DNA of 46,119 bases from Helicobacter sp. (GCF_022511165.1 NZ_JAFLSB010000011.1:1-46119), one strand, 5' to 3'. Positions 1-7,796 are shown, counted from the first letter of the stretch. Notes: generated by a model not told the origin, from the letters alone. Translations and numbers: made by a program.

Positions 1-247
1 TAAAAGCCTCAAATTTTTCTTTAAAGAGGGGCAATGCGCTTTGTTCTTGGCATTCTTGGCTAGATTCTACTTTAAGGCGATTATTTATGGGGGGGGGGGG
101 GGCGAAGATAGGAGCAAAAAACTGCTCTTTTGCTTTGTTGTCTTGCAAAAGCATTGCAAGTAAGCTTGCATCATAGCTTAATGCAAGATGCGTGATGTTT
201 TGGATAGAGCCAAATTGTTGTTCTAAACGCTCTAGCAGTGTTTTCAC
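1..247 (-). CDS. N-terminal part of a phase-variable DNA methyltransferase (probable type III Mod), cut by window edge
   Basis: Reading on the minus strand, a GTG codon at 247 follows the ribosome site AAGGAG with a 5-base spacer and opens a frame that stays open to the window edge (82 codons). The protein begins MKTLLERLEQQFGS, continues LALSYDASLLAMLLQDNKAK then EQFFAPIF, and after a proline run reaches LPLFKEKFEAF. The pattern of a short leucine-rich helix, then EQFF, then a DKxKF-like element resembles the N-terminus of type III restriction-modification Mod proteins in Campylobacter and Helicobacter. The catalytic motifs (DPPY, FxGxG) would lie outside the window, so the family is inferred. 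A run of 14 C sits at codons 49-53 and in this copy keeps the frame open (ON). The cognate Res gene, if any, is not visible. Confidence 0.6.
   Translation of the reverse strand, partial: MKTLLERLEQQFGSIQNITHLALSYDASLLAMLLQDNKAKEQFFAPIFAPPPPINNRLKVESSQECQEQSALPLFKEKFEAF
89..102 (-). repeat. Homopolymeric C tract (14 C on coding strand), contingency locus
   Basis: Fourteen consecutive G on the plus strand read as fourteen C in the methyltransferase gene. The preceding G completes the first codon, giving Ala followed by four Pro, so the tract is in frame. A change of one or two bases would shift the frame. In Helicobacter and Campylobacter, C/G tracts of this length are the standard site of slipped-strand phase variation. 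Confidence 0.85.
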
Positions 248-258
248 GCTTACTCCTT

Positions 259-402
259 TTACTTAAGAGAACCTAAATAAGCCATTAAAGCATTTGTATC
301 TTGAATCTGCTCTGCTAAAACTCTGCTTATTTTTGTATTAAGCACACTTTGGCTAAATACTTTGTGCTTGCACCTTAGGCTCTGCCTTTCATATCTTTTG
401 TT
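259..402 (-). pseudogene. Short open frame upstream of the methyltransferase, possible gene remnant
   Basis: A 47-codon open frame on the minus strand ends at 259, just before the ribosome site of the methyltransferase gene. Its last residues, SVLNTKISRVLAEQIQDTN then ALMAYLGSLK, look like ordinary coding sequence with an amphipathic helix. No ATG with a ribosome site opens it; the only possible start inside is a GTG at 345, which would give 28 residues. I do not recognise it. It may be the tail of a decayed gene or chance. Confidence 0.25.
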
Positions 403-452
403 TTATCGCATTGTATAATGTTTAAAATAATGATTTTCTTAATATCCCTTAT

Positions 453-1268
453 TTAAGACACCCCATAGGCGCGTAAGTCATTATGCTTTGGGGTAGAGAG
501 ATAGAGTGAGATATTAAAATCTTTTGCCAAAGAGCGCATATCCTGCCATAATCGCTCATAAGCCTTTAATGCCGCGTTTTGTGCGCCAAAAAGCTCACTA
601 TCTCCCTCCTGCATACAATCAATATAGCTTTGTGGGACATAAAAACCTAGATTTGCCTCATTTATGCGCCTCACACTCTCTAAGTTAAATACTCCAAATA
701 CCCCAAGAGAAACTTCTACCTTGTATCCACCCTTTTGCCTGATTGTCATAAAATCCTCTAAAAAACTCTGCGCTTCTTGCACATCAAAAAAGGGTTGCGT
801 GATGATTCTATCTACTCCCGCTTGAAGTTTTTGTTTTAATCTCTCCTTGCTTTGCATATCTTTTAGCGCCCCGCTTCCGCTTATAAGATATACATCCTCA
901 CCAAGCACCTCCCTTGCGTGGCTAAGCATCTCTACACCGCTTAAGCCCTCTCCCTCCCCACCAATGAGAGCTAAAGCCTCCAAGTTGGCATATTTTACAC
1001 CAAGGAGTTGAGAGAGAATCTGCCTTTTGCCCGCCTCGCCCACATAGCCACTTCCGCTAAGTGTAGGCACAAAACGCATAAGTTTAAAAGAAGTAGAGAG
1101 GATAGAGGCGCTTAAAAGCGCATTTACGCTTGCCCTCTTGCGTGGATTGCTAGGCAAAAGCACAAAATTTACTTGTTGCTGCAAATATGTTTTTGCCCCC
1201 TCGCACATCGCTTGAAGCACTGCCACATCGCTTTTAGAATCTTGAGGCAAAAATTCAATCCCAAACAT
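453..1268 (-). CDS. Methylenetetrahydrofolate reductase family protein (MetF-like)
   Basis: Predicted TIM-barrel flavoprotein of the MTHFR family, which reduces 5,10-methylene-THF to 5-methyl-THF for methionine synthesis. The most diagnostic stretch is GVDRIITQPFFD in the middle of the protein, matching the family segment around ITQxxFD; LALIGGEGEG also fits the barrel. At 271 residues it is slightly shorter and more divergent than E. coli MetF (about 296), so a specialised paralogue is possible. I place the start at the ATG at 1268 (MFGIEFLPQ) because GGAGGA lies 4 bases upstream; the ATG at 1280 would precede this ribosome site. It is divergent from serB. Family assignment is fairly secure, exact substrate less so. 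Confidence 0.7.
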   Translation of the reverse strand: MFGIEFLPQDSKSDVAVLQAMCEGAKTYLQQQVNFVLLPSNPRKRASVNALLSASILSTSFKLMRFVPTLSGSGYVGEAGKRQILSQLLGVKYANLEALALIGGEGEGLSGVEMLSHAREVLGEDVYLISGSGALKDMQSKERLKQKLQAGVDRIITQPFFDVQEAQSFLEDFMTIRQKGGYKVEVSLGVFGVFNLESVRRINEANLGFYVPQSYIDCMQEGDSELFGAQNAALKAYERLWQDMRSLAKDFNISLYLSTPKHNDLRAYGVS

Positions 1269-1300
1269 CATCTCCTCCATTTAATACCATTTTAATCCCA

Positions 1301-1320
1301 AATGCTATAATCTTAGCATT
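1301..1320 (+). promoter_or_regulatory. serB promoter: TATAAT within an inverted repeat
   Basis: A perfect TATAAT (1306-1311) preceded by TGC lies about 60 bases upstream of the serB ATG and is a good extended -10 element. It is embedded in a dyad, AATGCT (1301-1306) and AGCATT (1315-1320), with an 8-base spacer. The dyad could be an operator or coincidence. It is followed by a T run, so a weak hairpin terminator is another reading. Confidence 0.5.
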
Positions 1321-1373
1321 TTTTGAGGGCATTTCACTTCCCCCAAAAAAGCATTCATTCTTTAAGGAGAGCG

Positions 1374-2015
1374 ATGAAGCTTGTTGTATTTGATTTTGAT
1401 TCTACGCTAATGAATGGCGAAACCATTGACATACTCGCACAAGCGCATAATGTGAGCGATGAAGTAAAAAAAATCACGCATAAGGCAATGAATGGAGAGC
1501 TTGATTTTTATGAAAGTCTTAAAAAGCGCGTGAGTTTGCTTCAAGGCTTAAGCTATCAAAAAGCTTTAGATATAGCGCATTCTCTCCCATTGCATAAAGG
1601 CGCAAAGTCTTGTATTAGCGCGTTAAAGGCGCAGGGCTATAAGGTTGTGTGTTTTAGCGGAGGATTTCACATCGCTACTGATTATTTTGCGGAGATTCTA
1701 GGACTTGATGCGACTTTTGCAAATATCTTGCATCATAAAGATTCTATTCTTACCGGTGAAGTAGGGGGTGAGATGATGTTTGCAGATTCTAAAGGGGCAA
1801 TGCTTGTGCGCTTACAGAATCTCCTCTGCCTCACGCCCAAAGATACCATTGCGGTGGGTGATGGCGCAAATGATAGGAGTATGTTTGCCTATGCTGATGT
1901 GCGCATCGCCTTTTGCGCCAAAGAGGTGCTTAAAAAAGAGGCAAATATCATTATTGATATACCGGATTTAAGAGAAATCCCTAAAGCCCTACATATTCCC
2001 TTGCAGGATTCTTAA
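1374..2015 (+). CDS. serB: Phosphoserine phosphatase SerB
   Basis: Cytoplasmic HAD-superfamily hydrolase that removes phosphate from O-phosphoserine, the last step of serine synthesis. Motif I is FDFDSTL at residues 5-11 with the nucleophilic Asp, motif II is the Ser in CFSGGF, and motif III/IV is VGDGANDRSMF. Length (213 residues) is normal for the short SerB lacking an ACT domain. The frame is open further upstream, but the ATG at 1374 has AAGGAG 5 bases before it and starts directly with the family sequence MKLVVFDFD, so the longer version is rejected. manC follows after 12 bases, so the two are probably co-transcribed. Confidence 0.92.
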   Translation: MKLVVFDFDSTLMNGETIDILAQAHNVSDEVKKITHKAMNGELDFYESLKKRVSLLQGLSYQKALDIAHSLPLHKGAKSCISALKAQGYKVVCFSGGFHIATDYFAEILGLDATFANILHHKDSILTGEVGGEMMFADSKGAMLVRLQNLLCLTPKDTIAVGDGANDRSMFAYADVRIAFCAKEVLKKEANIIIDIPDLREIPKALHIPLQDS

Positions 2016-2027
2016 AAAGGAGAAAAA

Positions 2028-3395
2028 ATGACAATTAGCATACTTTGTGGAGGCTCTGGCACACGACTTTTCCCCCTCTCACGCGAGCTTTACCCTAAGC
2101 AATTTGTATCTCTTCTACCAAGCAAAGAGGGGCAAAGCGCACATTCTCTTTTCCAAGAAACACTCCTAAGAAATGCTTTTTTGCAAACTCTCAATGAAGC
2201 GCATTTCCAAATTATTACTAATGAAAATCACTACTTTATCGCCAAAGATGAGGCTTTAGATGTGGGATTTGATATACAAGATTTTATTTTAGAATCTCTA
2301 AGCAAAAACACCGCTCCTGCCCTTGCTTTTGCAGCACTTAGCGTAGAAGAATCTTTTAGGCGTGAGCGTATCAAAGATGATGTGATTTTAGCTCTACCAA
2401 GCGATCATCTCATTGAGGATTCTTCACATTATCAAAAAGCTATCACAGAAGCAATAGCACTTGCTAAAAAGGGCTTTTTGGTTACTTTTGGCATACGCCC
2501 AAATAGCCCACATACAGGCTATGGCTACATAAAGACACAAAATAACATCGTAGAAAAATTTGTCGAAAAGCCCTCCCTTACCCAAGCGCAAGAATACCTA
2601 GATAATGGACATTATCTATGGAATAGTGGTATGTTTTGCTTTCGCGCAGAAGTATTTTTAAAAGAACTTAGAACCTATGCGCCCGATGTGTATGAGGCTT
2701 GTAGCATTGTTTTTGAATCTGCCTTTAAAAATAAAGAAGGGGAATTTCTCCGCTTAGATAGGACTTTGAGCGAAAAACTCCCCAATATAAGCATTGATTA
2801 TGCCCTTATGGAAAAAAGCCAAAAAGTAGCGTGTGTAGCAGGGGATTTTGAATGGAGCGATGTAGGGAGCTTTGAATCTCTCTCTAAACAATACCCTAGC
2901 GATGAAGCACAAAATGCAAGTAACAATACCTTTGTAGGCAAAGATTGCACCAATAATTTTATCCTAAGCCAAAAGCTTGTAGCCGGAGTGGGGCTAGAGG
3001 ATTTAATCATTATTGATGAGAGCGATTGTTTGCTTATTACTAAAAAAGAACGCGCCCAAGAGGTAAAGGATATTGTCGATTTGCTTAAAGTCTCTCACCC
3101 AGAAATGACAAAGGTGCATAGAATGGTGCATCGCCCGTGGGGAAGCTATAATGTGCTTTTAGAATCTGCTTACTATAAAATTAAACAAATTATCGTAAAA
3201 CCCAAAGGAAGATTGAGTTTGCAAAAGCATTATCATCGCAATGAGCATTGGATTATTGTTAGCGGTAGCGCGTATGTAACCATAGGCGAACACAAAAGCT
3301 TTTTAAAGGCAAATGAATCTACTTATATCCCTATGGGGCAGATACATAGGCTTGAAAATCCGGGCGTGTTGCCACTTGTGCTTATTGAAGTGTAA
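2028..3395 (+). CDS. manC: Mannose-1-phosphate guanylyltransferase / mannose-6-phosphate isomerase, C-terminally truncated
   Basis: Bifunctional enzyme (AlgA/RfbM/ManC type): the N-terminal nucleotidyltransferase makes GDP-mannose and the C-terminal cupin is a type II phosphomannose isomerase. Visible motifs are LCGGSGTRLFPLSRELYPKQ at the start (nucleotide and Mg binding), FVEKP near residue 185, and the cupin sequence KGRLSLQKHYHRNEHW with HRLENPG close to the end. GDP-mannose feeds GDP-fucose and O-antigen synthesis. The frame stops with TAA at 3393 after LIEV, exactly where family members continue with Gln and a conserved tail. That tail (GEYLGEDDIVRLDDDYKRS) is encoded in the same frame from 3396 to the next stop at 3458. 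This looks like a CAA-to-TAA nonsense change removing the last 21 residues. The catalytic domains are otherwise intact. Confidence 0.9.
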   Translation: MTISILCGGSGTRLFPLSRELYPKQFVSLLPSKEGQSAHSLFQETLLRNAFLQTLNEAHFQIITNENHYFIAKDEALDVGFDIQDFILESLSKNTAPALAFAALSVEESFRRERIKDDVILALPSDHLIEDSSHYQKAITEAIALAKKGFLVTFGIRPNSPHTGYGYIKTQNNIVEKFVEKPSLTQAQEYLDNGHYLWNSGMFCFRAEVFLKELRTYAPDVYEACSIVFESAFKNKEGEFLRLDRTLSEKLPNISIDYALMEKSQKVACVAGDFEWSDVGSFESLSKQYPSDEAQNASNNTFVGKDCTNNFILSQKLVAGVGLEDLIIIDESDCLLITKKERAQEVKDIVDLLKVSHPEMTKVHRMVHRPWGSYNVLLESAYYKIKQIIVKPKGRLSLQKHYHRNEHWIIVSGSAYVTIGEHKSFLKANESTYIPMGQIHRLENPGVLPLVLIEV

Positions 3396-3458
3396 ATGGG
3401 TGAGTATTTGGGTGAAGATGATATTGTGCGCTTAGATGATGACTATAAGCGTAGCTAA
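3396..3458 (+). pseudogene. manC: Orphaned C-terminal tail of ManC downstream of an in-frame stop
   Basis: The codons immediately after the manC stop read MGEYLGEDDIVRLDDDYKRS then TAA at 3456-3458. This matches the conserved C-terminus of type II phosphomannose isomerases (LIEVQxGxYLGEDDIVRxxDxY). Full-length ManC would be 476 residues. The first codon after the stop is ATG, so reinitiation giving a 20-residue peptide is conceivable, but no ribosome site is present. Confidence 0.85.
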
Positions 3459-3486
3459 ACTTTTTATAGAGATATAAGGTAGAAAA

Positions 3487-4665
3487 ATGATTATAGCCAT
3501 TGTTGTAGATAGTTATAATGATAGAAGTAATGGCACTTCTATGACAGCTTTTCGCTTCGCTAGAGAATTTATTCAAAGAGGCAATGAGGTGCGTGTGATT
3601 ACGACAAAACCTCGCACAGAAGTAAAAAATGAAGGAAGTGAGGGGGAGAAGCTTTATTTTGTAAAAGAGCGCTATATCCCTATTGTTACAGAAGTCTCAC
3701 ATAAGCAACATATGATTTTTGGCTCACCCAACCTCCAAGTGCTAGAATCTGCCCTTAAAGGCTGTGATATTGCGCATTTTTATTTGCCCTTTGCGCTAGA
3801 GATTGCAGGAGTAAAGCTATGTAGAAAGATGAAGATTCCCTACATAAGCGCATTTCATTTGCAACCTCAACATATTAGCTATAATATGAATATGAATTTT
3901 GAGTGGTTTAATGCCTATCTCTTTAGGCGATTTTATAAGGCTTTTTACCGCTATACTCATCATATTCACTGCCCTAGCAAACTAATGGAAGAAGAAATAC
4001 AAAGAGCAGGATATGGCGGGAAAAAGTTTGTTATTAGTAATGGATTCCATTTAGATACGCCTCAAACTCAATCATCAACATATAAAGATGGCTTCTTTCA
4101 TATTATTTCAGTGGGAAGATTCTCTAAAGAAAAAAGACAAGACATCTTAATACAAGCGATTGCACAAAGCAAATATGCAAAGCAGATTAAGCTACATTTA
4201 CACGGCGTTGGACCAAGAAAAAAATACTTGCATCATTTATGCGATACGCTTTTATATAATCCTGCGGAATATGGATTTATTGAAAACAAGCTCCTTATTG
4301 AAAAACTTAAAGCCTGTCATCTTTATGTTCATACAGCAGAGGTTGAGAGTGAAGCTATTTCTTGCCTAGAGGCGATTGCTGCTGGGCTAGTGCCTGTGAT
4401 TGCGGATTCTAAAATCAGTGCCACTACGCAATTTGCCCTTGATGAAAGGAGCTTATTTCAAACAAATAATAAGGCGGATTTATGCGCAAAAATTGAGTAT
4501 TGGATAGAGCATCCCAAACAAAGGGAGCAAATGCAAAATCAATATGCGCAATCTGCGCTTCAATATGCCCTTGATAAAAGCATTCATCAAATTCTTGCCT
4601 TGTATGAAGAAGCCATTGCTGATTTTACACATAATCCCCAACTTTTTGATACTATCAATACCTAA
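3487..4665 (+). CDS. cgt: Cholesterol alpha-glucosyltransferase homologue (GT4 family)
   Basis: GT-B fold glycosyltransferase of family GT4, 392 residues. It matches what I recall of H. pylori HP0421 (Cgt/CapJ), which transfers glucose from UDP-glucose to membrane cholesterol: N-terminus VVDSYNDRSNGTSMTAFRF, then YLPFALE, SAFHLQPQHISYNMN, HHIHCPSKL, VESEAISCLEAIAAG (the EX7E nucleotide-sugar motif) and the terminal DFTHNPQLFDTI. The enzyme acts at the cytoplasmic face of the membrane. ATG at 3487 has AAGGTAG 4 bases upstream. It lies 28 bases after the ManC tail, so it may be co-transcribed with serB-manC. The low-specificity alternative is a diacylglycerol glucosyltransferase, but the end-to-end match favours the cholesterol enzyme. 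Confidence 0.85.
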   Translation: MIIAIVVDSYNDRSNGTSMTAFRFAREFIQRGNEVRVITTKPRTEVKNEGSEGEKLYFVKERYIPIVTEVSHKQHMIFGSPNLQVLESALKGCDIAHFYLPFALEIAGVKLCRKMKIPYISAFHLQPQHISYNMNMNFEWFNAYLFRRFYKAFYRYTHHIHCPSKLMEEEIQRAGYGGKKFVISNGFHLDTPQTQSSTYKDGFFHIISVGRFSKEKRQDILIQAIAQSKYAKQIKLHLHGVGPRKKYLHHLCDTLLYNPAEYGFIENKLLIEKLKACHLYVHTAEVESEAISCLEAIAAGLVPVIADSKISATTQFALDERSLFQTNNKADLCAKIEYWIEHPKQREQMQNQYAQSALQYALDKSIHQILALYEEAIADFTHNPQLFDTINT

Positions 4666-4726
4666 AACATTTTACAAAATATGAGAAATCTAAGCAATAT
4701 TTATATTAAAGCAAGTTTTTTTTAGA

Positions 4727-4732
4727 TAAAAT
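4727..4732 (+). promoter_or_regulatory. Probable -10 element of the ndk operon
   Basis: TAAAAT at 4727-4732 lies directly after a run of eight T and AGA, about 47 bases upstream of the ndk ATG. A T-rich stretch before the -10 box is typical of the main sigma factor in Helicobacter. No clear -35 element is seen. Confidence 0.45.
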
Positions 4733-4778
4733 CAAGGCTTATGGCATTTGCATTCATAATTTAGAGAAAGGAAGCATA

Positions 4779-5192
4779 ATGGAACAAACTCTTTCAATTA
4801 TCAAGCCTGATGCGGTTAAAAAAGGAGTGATTGGCAAGATTATTGATCGCTTTGAGAGTAATGGCTTACGCATTGCTGCTGTTAAAAAATTACAGCTCTC
4901 ACGCACTGATGCGCAAAGTTTTTATGCGATTCATAAAGATAGACCCTTTTTTAAAGATTTGGTAGATTTTATGATAAGCGGTCCTGTGGTTGTAATGGTG
5001 CTTGAAGGTAAAAATGCTGTGGCAAAAAATCGCGAACTTATGGGTGCGACAAACCCAAAAGAAGCAGCCAAAGGCACAATTAGAGCGGATTTTGCAGAGA
5101 GCATTGATGCAAACGCCGTGCATGGTAGCGATAGCCTTGAGAATGCAAAAAATGAGATTACTTTTTTCTTTGGTGCGAGGGAGATTTGCTAG
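4779..5192 (+). CDS. ndk: Nucleoside diphosphate kinase
   Basis: Cytoplasmic enzyme that moves the gamma phosphate from ATP to other NDPs through a phosphohistidine. The 137-residue protein has the standard N-terminus (TLSIIKPDAVKKG) and the active-site segment with His115 in HGSDS. Length and motifs are typical. The ATG has GAAAGGAAG upstream. It is the first gene of a tight cluster with yceD, rpmF, plsX and fabH, the same order I recall for HP0198-HP0202. Confidence 0.97.
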   Translation: MEQTLSIIKPDAVKKGVIGKIIDRFESNGLRIAAVKKLQLSRTDAQSFYAIHKDRPFFKDLVDFMISGPVVVMVLEGKNAVAKNRELMGATNPKEAAKGTIRADFAESIDANAVHGSDSLENAKNEITFFFGAREIC

Positions 5193-5573
5193 TTGAAAAT
5201 AGCAATGAGAAAATTTTCTCATACACCCAAAGATATTGCCCTTAGTATTGATAATGAGGGTGAAGGCATCACAGAACATATTACATTAGAGGGGCAGATA
5301 AAGCGTATAGATTCTAAAATGCTTTGCTTGAATGCCCAAGTCTTTGGGCAAATTGAGCTTGTATGTGATTTAAGCGGTGAGCTATTTGAAAAACACATTG
5401 ATTATCCTTTGGTTTTGTATATTTCAGATGGTATCTGGGATACACAAAGCCAAAGCAAAGGCTTTGATAGCTTTGAAGTTATTGAGTTTTTTGATGGCTT
5501 TGTAGATTTAGGCTATATTTTGGAGAGTGAGATTGCATCTTTAAAAAGCGATTATCACACTAAAGATGAATAA
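5193..5573 (+). CDS. YceD/DUF177-like protein upstream of rpmF
   Basis: A 126-residue soluble protein in the position occupied across bacteria by the DUF177/YceD family, immediately before rpmF. YceD proteins are linked to large ribosomal subunit and 23S rRNA accumulation. Sequence similarity visible by eye is modest: a mixed beta region (ITLEGQIKRID), then QIELVCDLSGELFE, resembling the conserved L..CdRC/L region of the family but without the cysteine pair. The TTG at 5193 directly follows the ndk stop and has GAGGGAG about 9 bases upstream; ATG at 5205 (MRKFSHTP) is the alternative start. The call relies mainly on context. Confidence 0.65.
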   Translation: MKIAMRKFSHTPKDIALSIDNEGEGITEHITLEGQIKRIDSKMLCLNAQVFGQIELVCDLSGELFEKHIDYPLVLYISDGIWDTQSQSKGFDSFEVIEFFDGFVDLGYILESEIASLKSDYHTKDE

Positions 5574-5584
5574 AAGGAGTAATT

Positions 5585-5734
5585 ATGGCAGTTCCCAAAA
5601 GACGCGTGAGCAAGACACGAGCAGCAAAAAGACGCACACACTATAAAGTGGCTCTTGCAAAACCTATTAAAGACAAAGATGGCAGTTGGAAAATGCCTCA
5701 TCATATTAGTAAATTTACAGGTAGCTACAAATAA
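5585..5734 (+). CDS. rpmF: 50S ribosomal protein L32
   Basis: A 49-residue basic protein starting MAVPKRRVSKTRAAKRRTHY, the hallmark of bacterial L32, and ending FTGSYK. ATG at 5585 follows AAAAGGAG by 5 bases. This is the zinc-free form: the CxxC pairs found in some L32 proteins are absent. It sits between yceD and plsX, as in most bacteria. Confidence 0.97.
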   Translation: MAVPKRRVSKTRAAKRRTHYKVALAKPIKDKDGSWKMPHHISKFTGSYK

Positions 5735-5758
5735 GTTTGAAGATTTGAAGGAGTGCTT

Positions 5759-6751
5759 ATGCTAAAGATAGCCATTGATGTTATGGGCGCGGACAATGGG
5801 GTAGCTCCTATCGTCGAAGGAGTATTACAAGCACTGCAATCTCGTGAGTTTATCGCTGTGATTGTGGGTGATGAGGCACAAATCACTCCTCTTATCCCCT
5901 CAAATCTCAAATCTCGTGTAGAAATCCTGCATTGCACAGATTATATTCGTATGGAAGAATCCGCCTCAAGCGCGACTAAACGTCCAGAATCTTCTATCTT
6001 TAAAGCTACTGAAATTCTCAAAAATGGCGAAGTAAGCGCACTTGTCTCGCCCGGGCATAGCGGGGCGACAATGAGTCTCGCCACACTCAAAATTGGGCGC
6101 ATTAAGGGTGTTTCTCGCCCTGCTATCTGCACGACTATGCCAAATATTACCGATAAGCCAAGTATTATTCTTGATGCAGGAGCAAATACAGATTGCAAAC
6201 CTGAATATCTCGTAGATTTTGCGATTATGGGTTATGAATACGCTAAGAGTGTGGTGGGCTTTTCAAACCCAAGAGTTGGGCTTTTAAGTAATGGCGAGGA
6301 AGATAGCAAAGGCAATGAGCTTACTAAAGCAACATTTAAGCTTTTAAAAGACTTTTCATTTTTTAAGGGAAATGTTGAAGGACGCGATATTTTCAATGGA
6401 AGTGTTGATGTGATTGTATGTGATGGCTTTAGTGGAAATCTCGTTCTTAAAGCAAGCGAGGGTGTTGCCTTTGCTGTTACTTCTATACTCAAAAAAGAAA
6501 TTAAATCCTGCCTTTGCTCGATGTTTGGCGCACTCTTTTTAAGGGGTGTCTTTAAACGTTTAAAGAAAAAAATGGATCATAGCGAATATGGTGGCGCGCC
6601 TTTGCTTGGGGTGCAAAAAGTAGTGATTATTAGCCACGGCAGCTCCAATGCTCGTGCGATTGAATGCGCTATTTATCAAGCTCTCTATGCCATAGAATCC
6701 GATATTTGTGCCAAACTTACTGCTACTTTTGCGCAAAGAAATCAAGAATAA
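5759..6751 (+). CDS. plsX: Phosphate acyltransferase PlsX
   Basis: Peripheral membrane enzyme making acyl-phosphate from acyl-ACP for phospholipid synthesis. The N-terminal AIDVMGADNG, the VSPGHSGATM segment, LDAGAN, and GFSGNLVLKASEG are all characteristic of PlsX. Length is 330 residues, normal. I choose the ATG at 5759 because AAGGAG lies 5 bases before it; the GTG at 5753 overlaps that ribosome site. Followed by fabH after 9 bases, giving the usual plsX-fabH pair. Confidence 0.97.
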   Translation: MLKIAIDVMGADNGVAPIVEGVLQALQSREFIAVIVGDEAQITPLIPSNLKSRVEILHCTDYIRMEESASSATKRPESSIFKATEILKNGEVSALVSPGHSGATMSLATLKIGRIKGVSRPAICTTMPNITDKPSIILDAGANTDCKPEYLVDFAIMGYEYAKSVVGFSNPRVGLLSNGEEDSKGNELTKATFKLLKDFSFFKGNVEGRDIFNGSVDVIVCDGFSGNLVLKASEGVAFAVTSILKKEIKSCLCSMFGALFLRGVFKRLKKKMDHSEYGGAPLLGVQKVVIISHGSSNARAIECAIYQALYAIESDICAKLTATFAQRNQE

Positions 6752-6760
6752 GGATTGGCG

Positions 6761-7750
6761 ATGTTATATGCCTCACTCAAATCAATTGCCGCTTATGTTC
6801 CACCCACTTGCGTGAGCAATACAGATTTTGAAAAAATCCTCGATACGAGCGATGAATGGATTGCTAAACGCACAGGTATCAAAACGCGTCATTTTGCCCA
6901 AAGCCACCAACAAGCAAGCGACCTTGCCTATGAGGCGGGGAAACTCGCAATGGAGCGAGCAAAAGTAAAACCCCAAGACATTGATGCGGTGATTGTAGCA
7001 ACCTTAAGCGGCGATTATCTAGCAATGCCAAGTGTAGCTTGTATTACTTCTTTTAAACTTGGTATTGAAAACAAAGCTGCTTTTGATATTAGCGCGGCTT
7101 GCAGTGGCTTTATTTATTTACTTAGCATCGCAAAATCATTTATAGAATCTGGCGCTTTCAAGCAGATTCTTATCATTGGTGTAGAAAAGCTAAGCTCGGT
7201 GCTTGATTTCAAAGATAGAAGCACTTGTGTGCTTTTTGGTGATGGCGCAGGGGCTTGTGTAATAGGCGCGAGTACAGATAAAAATGCTGCTATTCTTGAT
7301 GTGCATCTTGGTGCAAATGGCAGATATCAAGATCTTTTGTGTGTGCCTCGAAGCCATAGCTCCTTTGGGCAAGAGACACAATTTATATCTTCTTATGTGC
7401 AGATGAAGGGCAATGAAATTTTTAAAATCGCAGTAAAAACGCTTATAGCTGATGTAGAGGGGATTTTAGAAAAAAATAACATATTACCCAAAGATATATC
7501 ATTTTTTATCCCTCATCAAGCCAACTTGCGCATTATTAATGCCGTAGCAGAAAATCTGCATTTTACTCAAGAACAAATAGTAATCAGTGTGCAAAAATAT
7601 GGCAACACCTCTGCTGCCTCTATCCCTATGGCGATGAATGATGTATATGAAGAAAAAAGGCTTAAATATGGTGATTTAATGCTCCTTGATGCCTTTGGCG
7701 GCGGACTTACTTGGGGTTCTGCACTTGTGCATTTTGGCGGAGATTCTTAG
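6761..7750 (+). CDS. fabH: 3-oxoacyl-ACP synthase III (FabH)
   Basis: Starts fatty-acid elongation by condensing an acyl-CoA primer with malonyl-ACP. The catalytic triad is visible: Cys in SAACSGF, His in PHQANLRI and Asn in YGNTSAAS. The N-terminus has TSDEWIAKRTGI, the family signature. Length is 329 residues from the ATG at 6761, which has AAGGA upstream; the TTG two codons earlier is less likely. The last gene of the ndk cluster; a dyad AGATTCTTAGAATCT covers its stop codon. Confidence 0.97.
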   Translation: MLYASLKSIAAYVPPTCVSNTDFEKILDTSDEWIAKRTGIKTRHFAQSHQQASDLAYEAGKLAMERAKVKPQDIDAVIVATLSGDYLAMPSVACITSFKLGIENKAAFDISAACSGFIYLLSIAKSFIESGAFKQILIIGVEKLSSVLDFKDRSTCVLFGDGAGACVIGASTDKNAAILDVHLGANGRYQDLLCVPRSHSSFGQETQFISSYVQMKGNEIFKIAVKTLIADVEGILEKNNILPKDISFFIPHQANLRIINAVAENLHFTQEQIVISVQKYGNTSAASIPMAMNDVYEEKRLKYGDLMLLDAFGGGLTWGSALVHFGGDS

Positions 7751-7790
7751 AATCTTGTGCTTTTAAAGCAAAAACTAAAATTCCACAAAG

Positions 7791-7796
7791 TATAAT
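7791..7796 (+). promoter_or_regulatory. Probable -10 element of the tRNA-Lys gene
   Basis: Perfect TATAAT about 38 bases before the mature tRNA start, in the gap after fabH. It is consistent with an independent tRNA promoter. Confidence 0.55.

Noticed and set aside
4899..5279. 126-codon minus-strand frame over ndk
   Set aside because: It lies opposite ndk and the start of yceD and has no recognisable family or start signal.
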